From Rouxiella chamberiensis (lineage in GTDB: Bacteria; Pseudomonadota; Gammaproteobacteria; Enterobacterales; Enterobacteriaceae), in assembly GCF_026967475.1 (NCBI RefSeq), contig NZ_CP114058.1, positions 2,914,001 through 2,978,000 on the forward strand: DNA of 64,000 nucleotides, given 5' to 3'. Positions 1-10,315 of this stretch are shown here, one piece after another (positions within the stretch are counted from its first letter, which is position 1; each line of letters begins with the position of its first letter). The notes beneath the pieces are model-generated. The model was not told the DNA's origin, did not search any database, and saw only the letters and a list, made by a program, of their open reading frames with translations. Both the position numbers and the translations under genes were made by a program.

Positions 1-1
1 G

Positions 2-412
2 GCTGTTTTTGTGGTCGGCTACTGGTTTATGACCGCCGATACCCGTAAGGCGAATGATTCACTGGCGAGCTTGCTGAAAATCAGACCGGTGTACATTGAT
101 TCGATGTTGCTGGAGATGGGGAAACGTCAGAGTGCGATGTTTATTCGCTCGATAAGCGGAGGTTATGCGGAAGAAATACGGAAAGCGGCGTACATCGTTT
201 TTATCTATCAGACCTTTATCAAGGACGCGTCGGACGAGAATATCGCGCATTGGCGCAATGTGCTGGTGCGTGCGCATCTGGATCCGGTGCTCACCAGCGA
301 ACATGCCGAACTGGCGCTGTTCTATTTTGCCGAGCTGGATATCGAGCCTTTTGAACTGGCGCAGTTCCGTCGCAATTACAACGAAACCTTCAATCAGCTG
401 CATCTGGTTTAA
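2..412 (+). CDS. YicN-like DUF1198 protein, 5' end cut by window edge
   Basis: Open frame running in from before the window; about 136 codons are visible to the TAA at 410-412. The first visible residues (AVFVVGYWFMTADTRKA) align with the end of the N-terminal membrane segment of E. coli YicN (VVFVVGFRVLTSGARKA), and the rest keeps the DUF1198 pattern (one aromatic/acidic helix block, then ALFYF and RRNYN near the end). A GTG at 11 opens the frame locally, but the membrane helix clearly begins upstream, so it is not the true start. Probably a single-pass inner-membrane protein; function unknown. In E. coli yicN is not beside ygaC, so the neighbourhood is lineage-specific. Confidence 0.75.
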   Translation, partial: AVFVVGYWFMTADTRKANDSLASLLKIRPVYIDSMLLEMGKRQSAMFIRSISGGYAEEIRKAAYIVFIYQTFIKDASDENIAHWRNVLVRAHLDPVLTSEHAELALFYFAELDIEPFELAQFRRNYNETFNQLHLV

Positions 413-472
413 AGCACGCCTGAATCGCCGGCAGACTGCCCTTCTCCTCCGTTCAAGAAAAGGGCAAACCGG

Positions 473-808
473 TTATCTGAATACGTTATCCAGATAATTG
501 CTCAGAAGCTGGCGAGAGCTGAAACCATGACAGATGCCATAATAGGCCGCCGTTTCACTTTCTAAATCCAGCGGGAACTGGGTGTAGACATTGCTGCTGC
601 GAAAAGACGCGGTAGGGTCGGCAAAGCGCTCGCTGCGCTCTTTCATCGCCGGGTGAATCACTAACGCCGTGCGCCCAAAGCGCGCCTCGCGATTGACGTA
701 AACGTAGTGCTCGCCCCGGCGATAGCCGTAGGCTTTGTCGTCAATGAAATCACGTTCAAATCCTGATGTTTCCAAAACTCTTGCCACTTCGTCGGGCCGT
801 AAATACAT
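473..808 (-). CDS. ygaC: YgaC, DUF2002 family protein
   Basis: A 111-residue soluble protein starting [13 protein letters not shown], nearly identical at the N-terminus to E. coli YgaC (114 residues). Shared blocks are [27 protein letters not shown] and HGFSSR near the C-terminus. DUF2002 proteins have no established biochemical role; in E. coli ygaC is a Fur-regulated gene, but I could not place a convincing Fur box here. It stands alone, convergent with the YicN-like gene to its left. Confidence 0.9.
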   Translation of the reverse strand: MYLRPDEVARVLETSGFERDFIDDKAYGYRRGEHYVYVNREARFGRTALVIHPAMKERSERFADPTASFRSSNVYTQFPLDLESETAAYYGICHGFSSRQLLSNYLDNVFR

Positions 809-949
809 GGGTTGTCCTCACTCTCAAAACCGCAAAGCGACCTTACCGCAATAAATCTGCCAAACAATGCATTTACGTCAAAATCAGGGCGATTTAGGAT
901 TTATCTAAGCTTTTCCCGACACGATATCCACCCGTCGGGAAGGCTTTAC

Positions 950-2146
950 CTACAGAATCTCTTTTTGACGATTTTCGATGCGCAGCATTTTCAGCGTGAT
1001 AAGCATCGCCAGCAGGACCATGAAAGAGGCCGCCAGATAAATGGACGGCGTACCAAAGTGCGAAATCACGATACCGGCGACAGGGCCGGTGATGCCGAGT
1101 CCCAAATCCAGAAACGCGGAATAGGTCCCGAGCGCGGTGCCCTGATTCTGCTGCGGCACCTGTTTGACCGCCTCGACGCCCAACGCCGGAAAGATAAGCG
1201 AGAAGCCCGAGCCGGTAAGAAATGCGCCAATCTCGACGCTGAAGGGGCTGTGCCCTTGCCAGATAAACAGCAGGCCGATAATTTCCACCACGAAAGAGAC
1301 GATTGACACCCGCAGGCCGCCAAAACGGGCAATGTTGCTGCCAAAGATCAGGCGCATGCCGACAAAACCGAGACTGAAAAGCGTCAGGGTAAACGCCGCG
1401 CCTTCCCAGCCTTTATCGGCGTAATAAAGCGTAATGAAGGTAGCAATCACGCCAAAGCCGATGGTACCGAAACCCAGGCCAAGTCCGTGCATCCAGATTT
1501 TGCCGACCACCGCGCGAAACGCGATGCGCTTGCCGGTTACAACAGTGATGGCCTGCTTGGAAGACGCCAGCGCAATCGCCAGTGCAGCAATCAGAAGTAT
1601 AGTCAGGGAAACGCCCGGCAGTCCAAAATGCGCGTTGAGGAAGACGCCGAGCGGCGCGCCAGCCGCCATTGCGCCATAGGTTGCCACGCCATTCCAGGAG
1701 ATGACGCGCCCGGTATGAATAGGATTGGTCGCGCCAATTCCCCAGAGAATCGTGCCGGTCGCGGCAAAGCTTTCACCAATGCCGAGGAACACGCGGCCTA
1801 TGCAGAGGAGAATCAGACTGAGCACGGGTGAACCGGTACTCAACCAGGCAAAGATATAAAACAGGCCGCTGAGTCCACAGCAGGACAGCCCGAAAATCAC
1901 CACTTTTTTGGGGCCGATATTGTCGGCAAAGCGTCCGGCATGGGGACGACTGGCCAGCGTGGCAAAATATTGCACGCTGATAATCAGCCCCGCCAGCACC
2001 GAGTTGAAGCCCAGCGTGTTATGCACAAAACCCGGCAGAACGGCCAGAGGCAGACCGATGCTCAAATAGCAGACAAAAGTAAAAATAACGATCGATAGTA
2101 TGCGTTTATTCAACTGCATAGTCGTTTGAATCGATGTGGATGACAT
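950..2146 (-). CDS. MFS transporter, YhhS/YfcJ type
   Basis: A 398-residue, 12-helix major facilitator protein, closest by eye to E. coli YhhS: SIGLPLAVLPGFVH, QYFATLASRPHAGR, GLSCCGLSG, WNG.ATYGAMA.GAPLGV, FPALGVEAVKQVPQQNQG. The motif-A-like stretch GRFADNIGPKK follows helix 2. The frame is open upstream to 2272, but the 42 extra residues lack homology and hydrophobic character, so I start at ATG 2146 (MSSTSIQTT). The predicted role is inner-membrane efflux; YhhS-type carriers have been linked to drug or sugar export, and the substrate here is unknown. About 325 bases with no gene separate it from ygaM; I see only promoter-like AT-rich sequence there. Confidence 0.82.
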   Translation of the reverse strand: MSSTSIQTTMQLNKRILSIVIFTFVCYLSIGLPLAVLPGFVHNTLGFNSVLAGLIISVQYFATLASRPHAGRFADNIGPKKVVIFGLSCCGLSGLFYIFAWLSTGSPVLSLILLCIGRVFLGIGESFAATGTILWGIGATNPIHTGRVISWNGVATYGAMAAGAPLGVFLNAHFGLPGVSLTILLIAALAIALASSKQAITVVTGKRIAFRAVVGKIWMHGLGLGFGTIGFGVIATFITLYYADKGWEGAAFTLTLFSLGFVGMRLIFGSNIARFGGLRVSIVSFVVEIIGLLFIWQGHSPFSVEIGAFLTGSGFSLIFPALGVEAVKQVPQQNQGTALGTYSAFLDLGLGITGPVAGIVISHFGTPSIYLAASFMVLLAMLITLKMLRIENRQKEIL

Positions 2147-2472
2147 GACTAGCCTGGATGGTGGTAATAAGTGTGAGGAATTCACAGCATAAACAGGTTT
2201 TCCGGCCCTGCAAATGAAAAAACGGTTTAAAAATGTCATCAATTGTCTCGCAGGCCGCGTTTTTGCGGACAATTCCGAGCCGTGTGTCGTAAGGCCGCGC
2301 CACGTCTGGAGAAAATTGCACTGTCAGTGACAGGAAATAGCTGATTTTACTCTCCTATTTGTGCAATTAATGGTCAATCGCCGGTAATTTCAGCCACGCC
2401 GTAAATTAATGCGCTATGCTTTTAACAGGTCGCGAGACAAGCGAAACAGAACTGTTAAACAAGGAGAATTCA

Positions 2473-2781
2473 ATGTTTAAGAAGACAGATAAAATCGAAC
2501 GTAACGCGGATGAAGACATTTCATTGCTGGCCGATACCCTGGACGAAGTGCTGAAATCCGGCAACTCCAAGTCCAAGGATGAGTTCGAAAAGATTCGTGA
2601 CAAGGCACAAGGCGTGCTGCGTGATGCTCGCTCCCGTTTCAACGGCAACACCAACCTGACTCAGCATGCGCGTGACGCCGCCTGTCAGGCCACCAACTAC
2701 GTGAAAGACAATCCGTGGCATGGTGTGGGTGTGGGTGCCGCCGTCGGTGTCGTGATCGGCGTGTTGCTGGGTCGTAAATAA
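2473..2781 (+). CDS. ygaM: YgaM, ElaB/YqjD/DUF883 membrane-anchored protein
   Basis: A 102-residue protein: a charged helical domain (residues 1-75, rich in K/E/D and a DEFEKIRDKAQGVL segment) followed by PWHGVGVGAAVGVVIGVLL, a glycine-rich C-terminal membrane anchor ending GRK. This is the layout of the ElaB/YqjD/YgaM family; YqjD and ElaB tether ribosomes to the inner membrane in stationary phase, and the same role for YgaM is inference. ATG 2473 is chosen over the upstream in-frame ATG 2416 because AAGGAG lies just before it and homology begins there. Confidence 0.88.
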   Translation: MFKKTDKIERNADEDISLLADTLDEVLKSGNSKSKDEFEKIRDKAQGVLRDARSRFNGNTNLTQHARDAACQATNYVKDNPWHGVGVGAAVGVVIGVLLGRK

Positions 2782-2851
2782 TCGACTCATGCTTTTTTCA
2801 CTAAAGAGCAAGCCACTTTTCGACAAATAACGCCTCGTTGTTTGGAAAATA

Positions 2852-2890
2852 CGCTCTGATGCTGCTACGCCGCATCGGGGCGTTTTTTTT
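2852..2890 (+). terminator. Rho-independent terminator after ygaM
   Basis: Imperfect stem 2852-2862 with 2872-2882 (CGCTCTGATGC / GCATCGGGGCG), then eight T. It closes the ygaM transcript. Confidence 0.75.
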
Positions 2891-3028
2891 ACCCCCGACA
2901 CAGATATTGACCGTTTTTTACACAATATCATCTTTACAAAAAAACTTTTCTTATCTTGAAATTTGCCAAGCCTGATTCCATGCGGCTTGTCGGCCTATTT
3001 TTTCCAGGAATGAGCCTATCATATAAAA

Positions 3029-3075
3029 AGCCTATATCTAGGCGGGTTGATATACCAGACCACAACATCTAGTAT
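3029..3075 (+). promoter_or_regulatory. Tandem NrdR boxes upstream of nrdHIEF
   Basis: Two 16-base elements at 3029-3044 and 3060-3075 share the core ATCTAG and match the NrdR consensus ACACWATATATWGTGT at about 10 and 12 of 16 positions. Their starts are 31 bases apart, three helical turns, as in known class Ib nrd promoters. NrdR is the ATP/dATP-sensing repressor of nrd operons. The 2891-3194 stretch otherwise holds no gene. Confidence 0.75.
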
Positions 3076-3194
3076 TTAAAGCGTCGGCCGCGCATGACCC
3101 GCCGACCTAACTCTTACGCCTTATCTGCTGCATAACAGGCAGAACATAAGCCGTAAACACCTCGATAATCTTACCCTAAAGGTAAATGCGAATC

Positions 3195-3434
3195 ATGAGC
3201 ATAATCATTTACAGCAAACCAGACTGTGTCCAGTGTAACGCCACCTACCGCGCCCTGGACAAACATGGCATTGACTATCAAGTGATCGATCTGACGCAGG
3301 ACGCGCAGGCTCTTGGCCACGTCCGTTCGCTGGGTTATCAGCAGGTTCCCGTCATCGTTGCCGGTGACGACCACTGGTCCGGCTTCCGCCCGGATAAAAT
3401 CACCGCCCTGCGCCAGATGCAGGAAGTCCACTAA
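3195..3434 (+). CDS. nrdH: NrdH glutaredoxin-like redoxin
   Basis: A 79-residue redoxin that hands electrons to class Ib ribonucleotide reductase NrdEF. The active-site pair is C11-V-Q-C14, and the family signature WSGFRPDKI occurs near the C-terminus. It is first gene of nrdHIEF with 8 bases to nrdI. ATG 3195 ([11 protein letters not shown]) is preferred; an in-frame ATG at 3186 would add three residues and leaves too little room after the AAAGG. Confidence 0.93.
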   Translation: MSIIIYSKPDCVQCNATYRALDKHGIDYQVIDLTQDAQALGHVRSLGYQQVPVIVAGDDHWSGFRPDKITALRQMQEVH

Positions 3435-3442
3435 GGCCGGCC

Positions 3443-3847
3443 ATGAGCTGCCTGGTGTATTTTTCGAGCAAGTCGGAAAACACCCATCGCTTTGTCGGCA
3501 AGCTTGGCTTGCCGGCCATCAGAATACCGATTGCACCCAAGGGCGAAAAACTCCGCATGGAGGAGCCCTACATTCTGGTGGTTCCAAGCTATGGCGGCGG
3601 AACAACGGTTGGCGCCGTCCCGCGACAGGTTATCCACTTCCTCAACGACGAACACAATCGATCACTCATCCGCGGCGTCATTGCCGCCGGTAACACTAAT
3701 TTCGGCGCAGCGTATTGCATAGCCGGTGAAATTGTCGCGAAAAAGTGTCAGGTACCTTATCTGTATCGCTTTGAACTGCTCGGCACACCGGAAGACGTTG
3801 CAAAGGTAAAAAAGGGAGTAACTGAATTTTGGCAGCGACAGAATTAG
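3443..3847 (+). CDS. nrdI: NrdI flavodoxin-like activator of class Ib ribonucleotide reductase
   Basis: A 134-residue flavoprotein needed to assemble the dimanganese-tyrosyl radical of NrdF. The FMN-binding region is visible as [13 protein letters not shown] near the N-terminus, and VPSYGGGTT is typical of NrdI, as is the later AAGNTNFG. Its last 19 bases overlap nrdE, indicating translational coupling in the nrdHIEF operon. Confidence 0.94.
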   Translation: MSCLVYFSSKSENTHRFVGKLGLPAIRIPIAPKGEKLRMEEPYILVVPSYGGGTTVGAVPRQVIHFLNDEHNRSLIRGVIAAGNTNFGAAYCIAGEIVAKKCQVPYLYRFELLGTPEDVAKVKKGVTEFWQRQN

Positions 3848-5979
3848 CAATCACCGATCCCGGTGTCGGCACGCCGGACTATCACGCGTTAAACGCGATG
3901 TTAAATCTGTTCGATGCCGAAGGGAAAATTCAGTTTGATAAAGACAAGCTGGCCGCCCGTCAGTATTTTCTTCAGCACGTTAATCAGAACACCGTGTTCT
4001 TCCACAATCTGGCCGAGAAACTGCGCTATCTGGTAGAAGAAGGGTATTACGATGCCTCCGTGCTGGATAAGTACGCCTTCGAAGACATCAAGCGCCTTTT
4101 CAAGCAGGCCTATGCCAAAAAATTCCGTTTCCAGACTTTTTTGGGCGCGTTCAAGTATTACACCAGCTACACGCTGAAAACCTTCGACGGCAAACGCTAT
4201 CTCGAGCGCTATGAAGATCGCGTGTGCATGGTCGCGCTTTCGCTGGCGCAGGGCGATATTACCCTCGCCGGGCATATGGTCGACGAAATCATCAGCGGCC
4301 GTTTTCAGCCTGCCACCCCAACCTTCCTGAACTGCGGCAAAAAACAGCGCGGCGAGCTGGTTTCCTGCTTCCTGCTGCGTATCGAAGACAACATGGAATC
4401 GATTGGTCGTTCGGTCAACTCCGCCCTTCAGCTGTCCAAACGCGGCGGCGGCGTGGCCTTTATGCTGACCAACATTCGTGAAGTCGGCGCGCCTATCAAG
4501 CGAATCGAAAACCAGTCTTCCGGCGTGATCCCGATTATGAAGATGCTGGAAGATGCCTTCTCCTACGCCAATCAGCTGGGCGCACGTCAGGGCGCAGGCG
4601 CGGTGTATCTGAATGCGCATCACCCGGACATTTTGCGTTTCCTCGATACCAAACGCGAAAACGCCGACGAGAAAATCCGTATCAAGACGCTGTCGCTGGG
4701 CGTGGTCATTCCGGATATCACGTTCGAGCTTGCGAAAAACAACGAAGACATGTATCTGTTCTCGCCGTACCACATCGAGAAAGTTTACGGCAAGCCGATG
4801 TCCGAAATCAGCATCACCGAAAAGTACCGCGAGATGGTGAATGACAAGCGCATTCATAAAACCAAGATCAACGCGCGTGAATTCTTCCAGGTGCTGGCCG
4901 AGATTCAGTTCGAATCCGGTTATCCCTACATGATGTTCGAAGACACCGTTAACCGCGCCAACCCTATCAAGGGCCGCATCAACATGAGTAACCTGTGCTC
5001 CGAGATTTTGCAGGTCAACTCCGCCACGGTTTATGGCGAAGATCTCTCCTATCAGGAGATTGGCAAAGATATCTCCTGCAACCTCGGGTCACTGAATATC
5101 GCCGCTGCGATGGATTCACCCAACTTTGGGCAATCGGTGGAAATGGCGATTCGTGCGCTGACCTCGGTTTCCGACATGAGCAACATCCGCTCTGTGCCGT
5201 CGGTGGAAAAAGGCAACAACGATTCGCACGCCATCGGCCTGGGTCAGATGAACCTGCACGGCTATCTGGCGCGTGAACGTATTTATTACGGCTCCGAAGA
5301 AGCGCTGGATTTCACCAATATCTATTTCTACAGCGTGGCCTATCACGCGGTGCGCGCCTCCAACCTGCTGGCTATCGAGCGCAGTCAAACCTTTAAGGGT
5401 TTCGAGGATTCGACCTACGCCAGCGGCGGGTATTTCGACAAGTATCTCCAGGATATCTGGCATCCGAAGACCGAACGCGTGCGCGAACTGTTTGCCAATG
5501 CCGGTATTGCCATTCCGGGCGTTGCCGAGTGGACCGCGCTGAAAGAGTCGGTGATGGCACATGGTCTGTACAATCAGAATCTCCAGGCCGTGCCGCCAAC
5601 CGGTTCCATCTCGTACATCAATAACTCGACTTCGAGTATTCACCCGATTGTCTCGCGCGTGGAAATTCGCAAAGAGGGCAAAATCGGCCGTGTGTATTAT
5701 CCGGCGGCCTTCATGACCAATGACAATCTGGATTACTACCAGGATGCCTACGAGATTGGCCCGGAAAAAATCATCGATACCTACGCCGAGGCGACGCAGC
5801 ACGTCGATCAGGGCCTGTCGCTGACACTGTTCTTCCGCGACACCGCCACAACGCGCGATATCAACAAGGCGCAGATCTACGCCTGGCGCAAGGGTATCAA
5901 GACCATTTATTACATCCGTCTGCGCCAGATGGCGCTGGAAGGCACCGAAGTACAGGGTTGTGTGTCGTGCACGCTGTAA
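3829..5979 (+). CDS. nrdE: NrdE, class Ib ribonucleotide reductase alpha subunit
   Basis: A 716-residue catalytic subunit (E. coli 714) reducing ribonucleoside diphosphates to deoxy forms. Conserved blocks include [52 protein letters not shown] and the C-terminal redox pair GCVSCTL that NrdH re-reduces. The ATP-cone is absent, as expected for class Ib. The start is TTG 3829, preceded by AGGGAG about 11 bases upstream and agreeing with the family N-terminus (MA.TE..I..PDYHALN). It overlaps the nrdI end by 19 bases; nrdF follows after 21 bases. Confidence 0.96.
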   Translation: MAATELAITDPGVGTPDYHALNAMLNLFDAEGKIQFDKDKLAARQYFLQHVNQNTVFFHNLAEKLRYLVEEGYYDASVLDKYAFEDIKRLFKQAYAKKFRFQTFLGAFKYYTSYTLKTFDGKRYLERYEDRVCMVALSLAQGDITLAGHMVDEIISGRFQPATPTFLNCGKKQRGELVSCFLLRIEDNMESIGRSVNSALQLSKRGGGVAFMLTNIREVGAPIKRIENQSSGVIPIMKMLEDAFSYANQLGARQGAGAVYLNAHHPDILRFLDTKRENADEKIRIKTLSLGVVIPDITFELAKNNEDMYLFSPYHIEKVYGKPMSEISITEKYREMVNDKRIHKTKINAREFFQVLAEIQFESGYPYMMFEDTVNRANPIKGRINMSNLCSEILQVNSATVYGEDLSYQEIGKDISCNLGSLNIAAAMDSPNFGQSVEMAIRALTSVSDMSNIRSVPSVEKGNNDSHAIGLGQMNLHGYLARERIYYGSEEALDFTNIYFYSVAYHAVRASNLLAIERSQTFKGFEDSTYASGGYFDKYLQDIWHPKTERVRELFANAGIAIPGVAEWTALKESVMAHGLYNQNLQAVPPTGSISYINNSTSSIHPIVSRVEIRKEGKIGRVYYPAAFMTNDNLDYYQDAYEIGPEKIIDTYAEATQHVDQGLSLTLFFRDTATTRDINKAQIYAWRKGIKTIYYIRLRQMALEGTEVQGCVSCTL

Positions 5980-5991
5980 TTGAACATTTAA

Positions 5992-6984
<993 letters not shown>

Positions 6985-7004
6985 AGCGTATTTCGACGCG
7001 ATAA

Positions 7005-7029
7005 AAAAACCCGCCACACGGCGGGTTTT
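7005..7029 (+). terminator. Terminator after nrdF, possibly shared with the convergent carrier gene
   Basis: Perfect GC stem AACCCGCC...GGCGGGTT flanked by an A run before and five T after, so it can work in both directions. Confidence 0.85.
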
Positions 7030-7047
7030 TGCATTGTGGAAGGAAAC

Positions 7048-8439
7048 TCAGGAGAAAAATTTCGCCAGCACCAGCAAGCCGACGGAAACATTGATAGCGC
7101 CGCCAATGCGGGTGGCGATTTGAGCAAAGGGCATCAATGTCATGCGATTGCCGGAGGTGAGGATCGCCACATCGCCTGTGCCGCCCTGCCCGCTCTGACA
7201 GCAGGAAACAATGGCAACATCAATGGGATACATGCCAATCTTTTTGCCGACGACAAAGCCGGTGCCGACCAGCGCGCCGACGGTGGAAACAATCACCAGC
7301 AGGTTTTGCAGAGTAAAGGCGTCCACCAGCTCCTGCCACGGAGTAATCGCCACGCCGACGGCAAACAGAATCGGATAGGTCACCGCCGTGCGGAAGAATT
7401 TGTACACCGCCATCGAGCCGTGCTGAATAGTCGGTGACACGCCGTGCGCCAGCTTGACCGCCACCGCCGCAAACAGCATGCCGACAGGCGCAGGCAGGCC
7501 AATCAGGCGTTGCCCCAGCATGCCGACCATATAGAGCAGAATCGCCAGCAGCGCACCGCAGGCCAATGCATTCACGCCCGGCGTACCTTCGAATTCATCG
7601 TTGCCGTTGGCGATCGCGCCCTTCCTGCTCGGCATTAACGTGCCTTCACCGGTCAGATGCGGGTAGCGCTTGCCCAGCTGGTTCAGAATGCCGGCCAGCA
7701 CAATGGCGGTCAAACCGCCCAGCATGACGATCGGCAGGATCTTGCCGAGTGCCACACCCTGTTCCATATGCAGCAAGGCCGCGTACCCCATCGACAGCGG
7801 GATCGCCCCCTCACCGACACCACCGGCCATGATCGGCAGGATCAGGAAGAAGAAGATCTGGAACGGCGGCAGACCGAGCGCCATCCCCACCGCCATGCCC
7901 ACCAGCATGCCGACAATCTCGCCGCACAGCATCGGCACGAAGATACGCAGAAAACCCTGAATCAGCGCCTGACGGTTCATGCTCATAATACTGCCGACAA
8001 TAATGCAGCAGATATAAAGGTAGAGAATATTGGTCGATTTATAGAATTTCGTGGTGGACTCGACCACAACATCGGGCAGCAGGCCGTAATGCACCATCGC
8101 CGAAGGAATAAAGGTGGCGCAGATTGCCGCCGCGCCGAGTTTACCGAGCAGCGGCAACCTCTTGCCAAACTCGCCGCAGGCGAAGCCGAAGAAGGCAAGT
8201 GTGGCGACCATGACCACAATGTCGCTGGGCAGTTTGCCGCTCAGGCAGTCCAGCAGAATCAGGATCCCGGCCAACACAAAGAACGGCAGCGGAATAATGC
8301 CGACCTTGTAGTTATCCAGCACGTGCCACCAGCGGTCACGGCGCGCGGTCGCTGCCGCAGTGTGACGGGCAGCGGCCAGCTCTTTTGCAACGGGATCTTG
8401 TTCCTTGACGACAATGTAGGAATCATCGGTTGTGCTCAT
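7048..8439 (-). CDS. 2-hydroxycarboxylate (citrate/malate) transporter, CitS family
   Basis: A 463-residue inner-membrane carrier of the 2HCT family (CitS, CimH, MaeN). Both re-entrant-loop signatures are present: MAGGVGEGAIPLS in the N-half and CQSGQGGTGDVAILT in the C-half, the latter followed by the R of NRMTLMPFAQIATRIGG that contacts the carboxylate in CitS. It has 11-13 membrane helices after a roughly 40-residue charged cytoplasmic N-tail. ATG 8439 has GAGGAAAGG just upstream, so the longer open frame to 8523 is rejected. It is divergent from a CitA/DpiB-like kinase, which probably controls it. No citrate lyase genes lie nearby, so uptake for respiration seems likelier than citrate fermentation. 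Confidence 0.88.
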   Translation of the reverse strand: MSTTDDSYIVVKEQDPVAKELAAARHTAAATARRDRWWHVLDNYKVGIIPLPFFVLAGILILLDCLSGKLPSDIVVMVATLAFFGFACGEFGKRLPLLGKLGAAAICATFIPSAMVHYGLLPDVVVESTTKFYKSTNILYLYICCIIVGSIMSMNRQALIQGFLRIFVPMLCGEIVGMLVGMAVGMALGLPPFQIFFFLILPIMAGGVGEGAIPLSMGYAALLHMEQGVALGKILPIVMLGGLTAIVLAGILNQLGKRYPHLTGEGTLMPSRKGAIANGNDEFEGTPGVNALACGALLAILLYMVGMLGQRLIGLPAPVGMLFAAVAVKLAHGVSPTIQHGSMAVYKFFRTAVTYPILFAVGVAITPWQELVDAFTLQNLLVIVSTVGALVGTGFVVGKKIGMYPIDVAIVSCCQSGQGGTGDVAILTSGNRMTLMPFAQIATRIGGAINVSVGLLVLAKFFS

Positions 8440-8643
8440 AGCCTTTCCTCTTCTTGTTAGCTGTTCGTTTGAACTGTAACGAGGATAGGAATCGTCGCCC
8501 TTCCGAGCTGTGACGGCTTTCAAATTAAACCCGCAGTGTTAAAGGTTGTAATGGTTTTTATGGCGTTAATGTTAATAATCGTATAATTATTCGCGATTTT
8601 TTAGTAAAAATGCCGATAACCCTTCTTACTGTCAGGTCAGGCG
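8440..8643. promoter_or_regulatory. Divergent promoter region of carrier and two-component system
   Basis: The 8540-8620 part is strongly AT-rich, with TTAATGTTAATAA and an AATCG...CGATT inverted arrangement. It is the likely binding region of the linked response regulator. No operator could be defined. Confidence 0.4.
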
Positions 8644-10290
8644 ATGAAAGCCAAACTCAGTTTCCAGATTAAATTGTTTCTCTGTTTGGTGGCTTTTTCC
8701 TGCCTGCTGCTGGCCGTACTCGGCACGTTCGTCTTTCATATTGTCGATAACCAGATGCATCGCGATCTCGGCAATCGCGCCCGCGTGCAGGCCGGCGAAA
8801 TTGCCTTGATGCCGGGCCTGGCGCAGGCGGTGGAGGCGCAGAATACGGCGGCGGTCGCCCGGCTCGTCGCCCCGCTGAGCCAGCAAAGCGATGCCAGCTA
8901 TATCGTGATAGGCGATCGTCACGCGATTCATCTCTATCATTCCCGCCAGCCGCAAAGCCTTAATCAGCCGATGGTCGGCGGCGACAATGACGAGGTGCTG
9001 GCAGGCAACGCCATTATTTCAGTGCGTCAGGGCGGGATCGGCGTGTCGCTGCGCAGCAAGGCGCCTATCAAGAATGCCGCAGGCCACGTGGTCGGCATCG
9101 TCTCGGTCGGCTATCTGACGTCCTATATCGATGATATTACGCTGCGGCAACTGGCTCAGGCCATCGTGTTCGGCGCGGCGCTGCTGCTGGCGCTGTTTGC
9201 CTTCTCGTGGCTGTTCAGCAAGCATCTCAAAAAGCAGATGTTCTGGCTTGAGCCGCGTGACATCGCCCTGTTGGTGCGCCAGCAAAAGGCGCTGATGGAA
9301 GCGGTTTACGAGGGCGTGATCGCCATCGACGATCGTCGGCATATTCTTACCATCAACCGCGCGGCCCGCGAACTGCTGGGGCTGGATCAACAGGAGGCGC
9401 GGCTGATTGGGCGGCCAATCGACGAGGTTATCGCCACGGAACCGGACTTTTTCACGGCGCATCCGCCACAGGACGAGCGGCACGACGAGATTGCCCTGTT
9501 CAACAGACGGCAGGTCATTGTCAACCGCGTGCCCATTGCGCTGCCGCCTCCGGCGCTGCACGGCTGGATCTTCAGTTTTCGCGACAAGAACGACATCAAC
9601 ACGCTGAGCAGTCAGTTGAGTCAGGTGACCCGCTATGCCGACAACCTGCGGATTCTGCGCCACGAGCAGCTCAACTGGACCGCCACGCTGGCGGGGCTTT
9701 TGCAGATGAAACGCTATGACGAAGCGCTGGACTATATTCAGGCGCAGTCAAAGGAGGCACAGGCCACACTCGATTTTCTTTCACAACGTTTTCAATCACC
9801 TGCGCTATGCGGGTTGCTGCTGGGCAAATACGCCGACGCGCGGGAAAAAGGCATCGACCTGCACTTCGATCCGGCCTGCGAGCTAGCATCGTTACCCGCA
9901 GCGCTCGGCGAAAACGAGCTGATGTCGATAGTCGGCAATCTGCTGGACAACGCCGTGGAGGCGACGCTGAAAGTTGACGCGCCGCACGCTCCGGTTGAAC
10001 TCTATTTGACCCGCAGCGCCGACCAGCTGATTATTGAGGTCGCCGATCGCGGTGCGGGCATCGAGGCTGAACTCCGGCCACGGCTGTTCGAGCAGGGTGT
10101 CAGCAGCAAGCCTGCCCGCCACTCTACGCGCACCGGCAGCGAACATGGTATCGGCCTTTATGTGGTCGCGAGTTATGTCCGTCAGGCGCAGGGAATGATT
10201 GAAATTTCGGACAATCACCCCAGCGGCAGCGTGTTTTCTGTTTTTATTCCCTATAAAGAAATGGCCATTGATGCGCCATCCAGACAATGA
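8644..10290 (+). CDS. CitA/DpiB-like sensor histidine kinase
   Basis: A 548-residue sensor. TM1 is about residues 11-32; the periplasmic PDC domain (33-172) contains SDASYIVIGD, LYHSR, VGGDNDE and GGIGVSLRSKAPI, the citrate-contact landscape of Klebsiella CitA. TM2 is about 173-195, with a cytoplasmic PAS domain near 212-315. The phospho-acceptor is H340 in RHEQLNWTATLAGLLQMK, the DpiB-type H box. The HATPase domain has the N box (GNLLDNAVEA), EVADRGAGI and EHGIGLYVVASYV. Expected ligand: citrate or another 2-/di-carboxylate. The response regulator follows after 25 bases. Confidence 0.88.
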   Translation: MKAKLSFQIKLFLCLVAFSCLLLAVLGTFVFHIVDNQMHRDLGNRARVQAGEIALMPGLAQAVEAQNTAAVARLVAPLSQQSDASYIVIGDRHAIHLYHSRQPQSLNQPMVGGDNDEVLAGNAIISVRQGGIGVSLRSKAPIKNAAGHVVGIVSVGYLTSYIDDITLRQLAQAIVFGAALLLALFAFSWLFSKHLKKQMFWLEPRDIALLVRQQKALMEAVYEGVIAIDDRRHILTINRAARELLGLDQQEARLIGRPIDEVIATEPDFFTAHPPQDERHDEIALFNRRQVIVNRVPIALPPPALHGWIFSFRDKNDINTLSSQLSQVTRYADNLRILRHEQLNWTATLAGLLQMKRYDEALDYIQAQSKEAQATLDFLSQRFQSPALCGLLLGKYADAREKGIDLHFDPACELASLPAALGENELMSIVGNLLDNAVEATLKVDAPHAPVELYLTRSADQLIIEVADRGAGIEAELRPRLFEQGVSSKPARHSTRTGSEHGIGLYVVASYVRQAQGMIEISDNHPSGSVFSVFIPYKEMAIDAPSRQ

Positions 10291-10315
10291 GTGTTCCAAT
10301 CATGACCTCTCTGCC

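Noticed and set aside
7657..8460. 267-codon open frame on the + strand opposite the 2HCT carrier
   Set aside because: Antisense shadow of a GC-rich gene; no homology, His/Gln-rich nonsense composition.
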